A DNA stretch of 7,141 nucleotides from Gemmataceae bacterium. Its GTDB lineage: Bacteria; Planctomycetota; Planctomycetia; Gemmatales; Gemmataceae. The first letter of the stretch is position 1; each line of letters starts with the position of its first letter. Made by a program: the position numbers and the translations under genes. The DNA is taken from NCBI GenBank assembly GCA_009691815.1, contig SIAL01000178.1:1-7141 (forward strand). The letters run 5' to 3'. Below, piece by piece: positions 6,333 to 7,141 of this stretch. The notes under the pieces are model-generated. The model was given only the letters and a program-made list of their open reading frames with translations. It did not search any database and was not told where the DNA came from.

Positions 6333-7141
6333 GTGAAATCCCTTGGCCGCTATTTCAGGCTCCTAGCAAGTTTTGGCAAGTTCAGTTTGGCCAGTGAGTT
6401 GGCCTTCCGGTGGAACTTCCTGATGAAGGTTGCCTTGGAATTGTTATGGTTGGTGATCCTCATCACCTTTTACAAAACCCTGTTCGCCAAAACCGGTACT
6501 ATTTCGGGTTGGACCGAGGGCGAATACCTCTTTTTTGTCGGATGTTACTATACCCTTGAAGGGGTGATTGAAAGTTTATTTCTGGAAAACGCCACCGAAT
6601 TCGCCGAGTTGATTCGGAAAGGAGATTTGGATTTCTACTTGTTAAAACCGGTAGATGAACAATTTCTGGTGAGTTTCCGAAAGTTTGATTGGTCCACCGC
6701 TCCCAAAGTTTTTATCGGGGCAATTCTTATGGCCATTGCCCTTTATCAATTGGATTGGGTGTTCGACCCACTTAAGGTGCTTGGATTTGGAATCTTATTT
6801 ACCGGCGGGGTTGCCCTTTCCTACGGTTTTTTGCTCGCCCTTGCTTCCACCTCGGTTTGGTTGGTACGCAATCAATCGCTTTTGGAGCTTTGGTGGCTAT
6901 TTACCACCTTGATGCGTTATCCCCGGGAAATCTATCAGAGTGGATGGGCCTGGAGTCTTTGGGTATTTTTCTCGCTAGTGGTCCCGGCCATGTTGGTGGT
7001 GAGCATTCCTTCCGAAGTCATGGTAAGGTCCCTGCACCCCTTTTGGTCGACTTGGATGGTTGTTTCCGCGATCCTTGTCCTCTGGGCCAGCCGCTGGTTC
7101 TTTCGCCTCGCCATTAGGAGCTACCGAAGCGCCAGTAGCTA
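6333..7141 (+). CDS. ABC-2 type exporter permease 2, DUF990-like, cut at last codon
   Basis: My reading of the frame from GTG 6333 gives 269 uninterrupted residues, after which the window ends with TA-, most likely the first two bases of a stop. About 265 residues is usual for the family, so the protein is probably essentially complete. It begins MKSLGRYFRLLASFGKFSLA, with a cytoplasmic amphipathic helix and SELAFRWNFL entering the first membrane segment. Hydrophobic segments lie near 33-51, 64-84, 124-141, 148-178, 207-224 and 239-258. The family loop reads ELIRKGDLDFYLLKPVDEQF (92-111), the counterpart of the loop in permease 1. The later stretch MRYPREIYQSGW (194-205), before a VVPAMLVVSIPSE segment, is also typical of DUF990. 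It is divergent from permease 1 rather than a recent copy, so the two likely form a heterodimer with the single ATPase. The GGAGG at 6320-6324 gives it a better ribosome binding site than its neighbours. Confidence 0.92.
   Translation, partial: MKSLGRYFRLLASFGKFSLASELAFRWNFLMKVALELLWLVILITFYKTLFAKTGTISGWTEGEYLFFVGCYYTLEGVIESLFLENATEFAELIRKGDLDFYLLKPVDEQFLVSFRKFDWSTAPKVFIGAILMAIALYQLDWVFDPLKVLGFGILFTGGVALSYGFLLALASTSVWLVRNQSLLELWWLFTTLMRYPREIYQSGWAWSLWVFFSLVVPAMLVVSIPSEVMVRSLHPFWSTWMVVSAILVLWASRWFFRLAIRSYRSASS

Overview
The window is a moderately GC-rich bacterial chromosomal segment with eight genes, all on the plus strand. There are no RNA genes, mobile elements or CRISPR arrays that I can see. 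The gene style suggests Planctomycetota, perhaps the Gemmata-type order. The signs are a ClpS with an NDDHH-type pocket, a xylose-isomerase-like TIM-barrel protein, a BON protein with a long Pro-rich linker, an ABC exporter with paired DUF990-type permeases, and frequent GTG/TTG starts. This assignment is an impression from family features, not a database result.

Layout. Positions 1-174 are leader sequence, possibly with the last codons of an upstream gene. Positions 175-1056 encode a secreted BON-domain protein. A 107-bp gap follows with a reasonable sigma70-like promoter candidate. Next come a short RmlA-family sugar-phosphate nucleotidyltransferase (1164-1898) and, 25 bp later, a membrane-anchored calcineurin-like metallophosphoesterase (1924-3081). 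A 154-bp gap with a hairpin and two small tandem duplications separates these from clpS (3236-3556). A TIM-barrel sugar isomerase/epimerase-like gene (3593-4438) lies 36 bp further on. It is followed after only 2 bp by an ABC-2 type exporter: ATPase (TTG start, 4441-5460), permease 1 (start 5453, overlapping the ATPase stop) and permease 2 (GTG start 6333). The window ends inside the last codon of permease 2, which reads TA- and is probably its stop.

How the genes fit together. The nucleotidyltransferase and phosphoesterase look like an envelope pair: one makes an activated sugar, and the other resembles the YkuE/YaeI/LpxG group, some of which hydrolyse UDP-diacylglucosamine. The isomerase and exporter are tightly packed and probably co-transcribed. 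The two different DUF990-type permeases and one ATPase would form a heteromeric exporter whose substrate cannot be read from sequence. ClpS is the N-degron adaptor for Clp protease; no clpA or clpC is present here.

I see nothing that clearly amounts to a new defence or mobile system. The most useful leads are the isomerase-exporter linkage, the identity of the membrane-anchored phosphoesterase, the divergent ClpS pocket, and a probable second, degenerate BON domain in the first protein.
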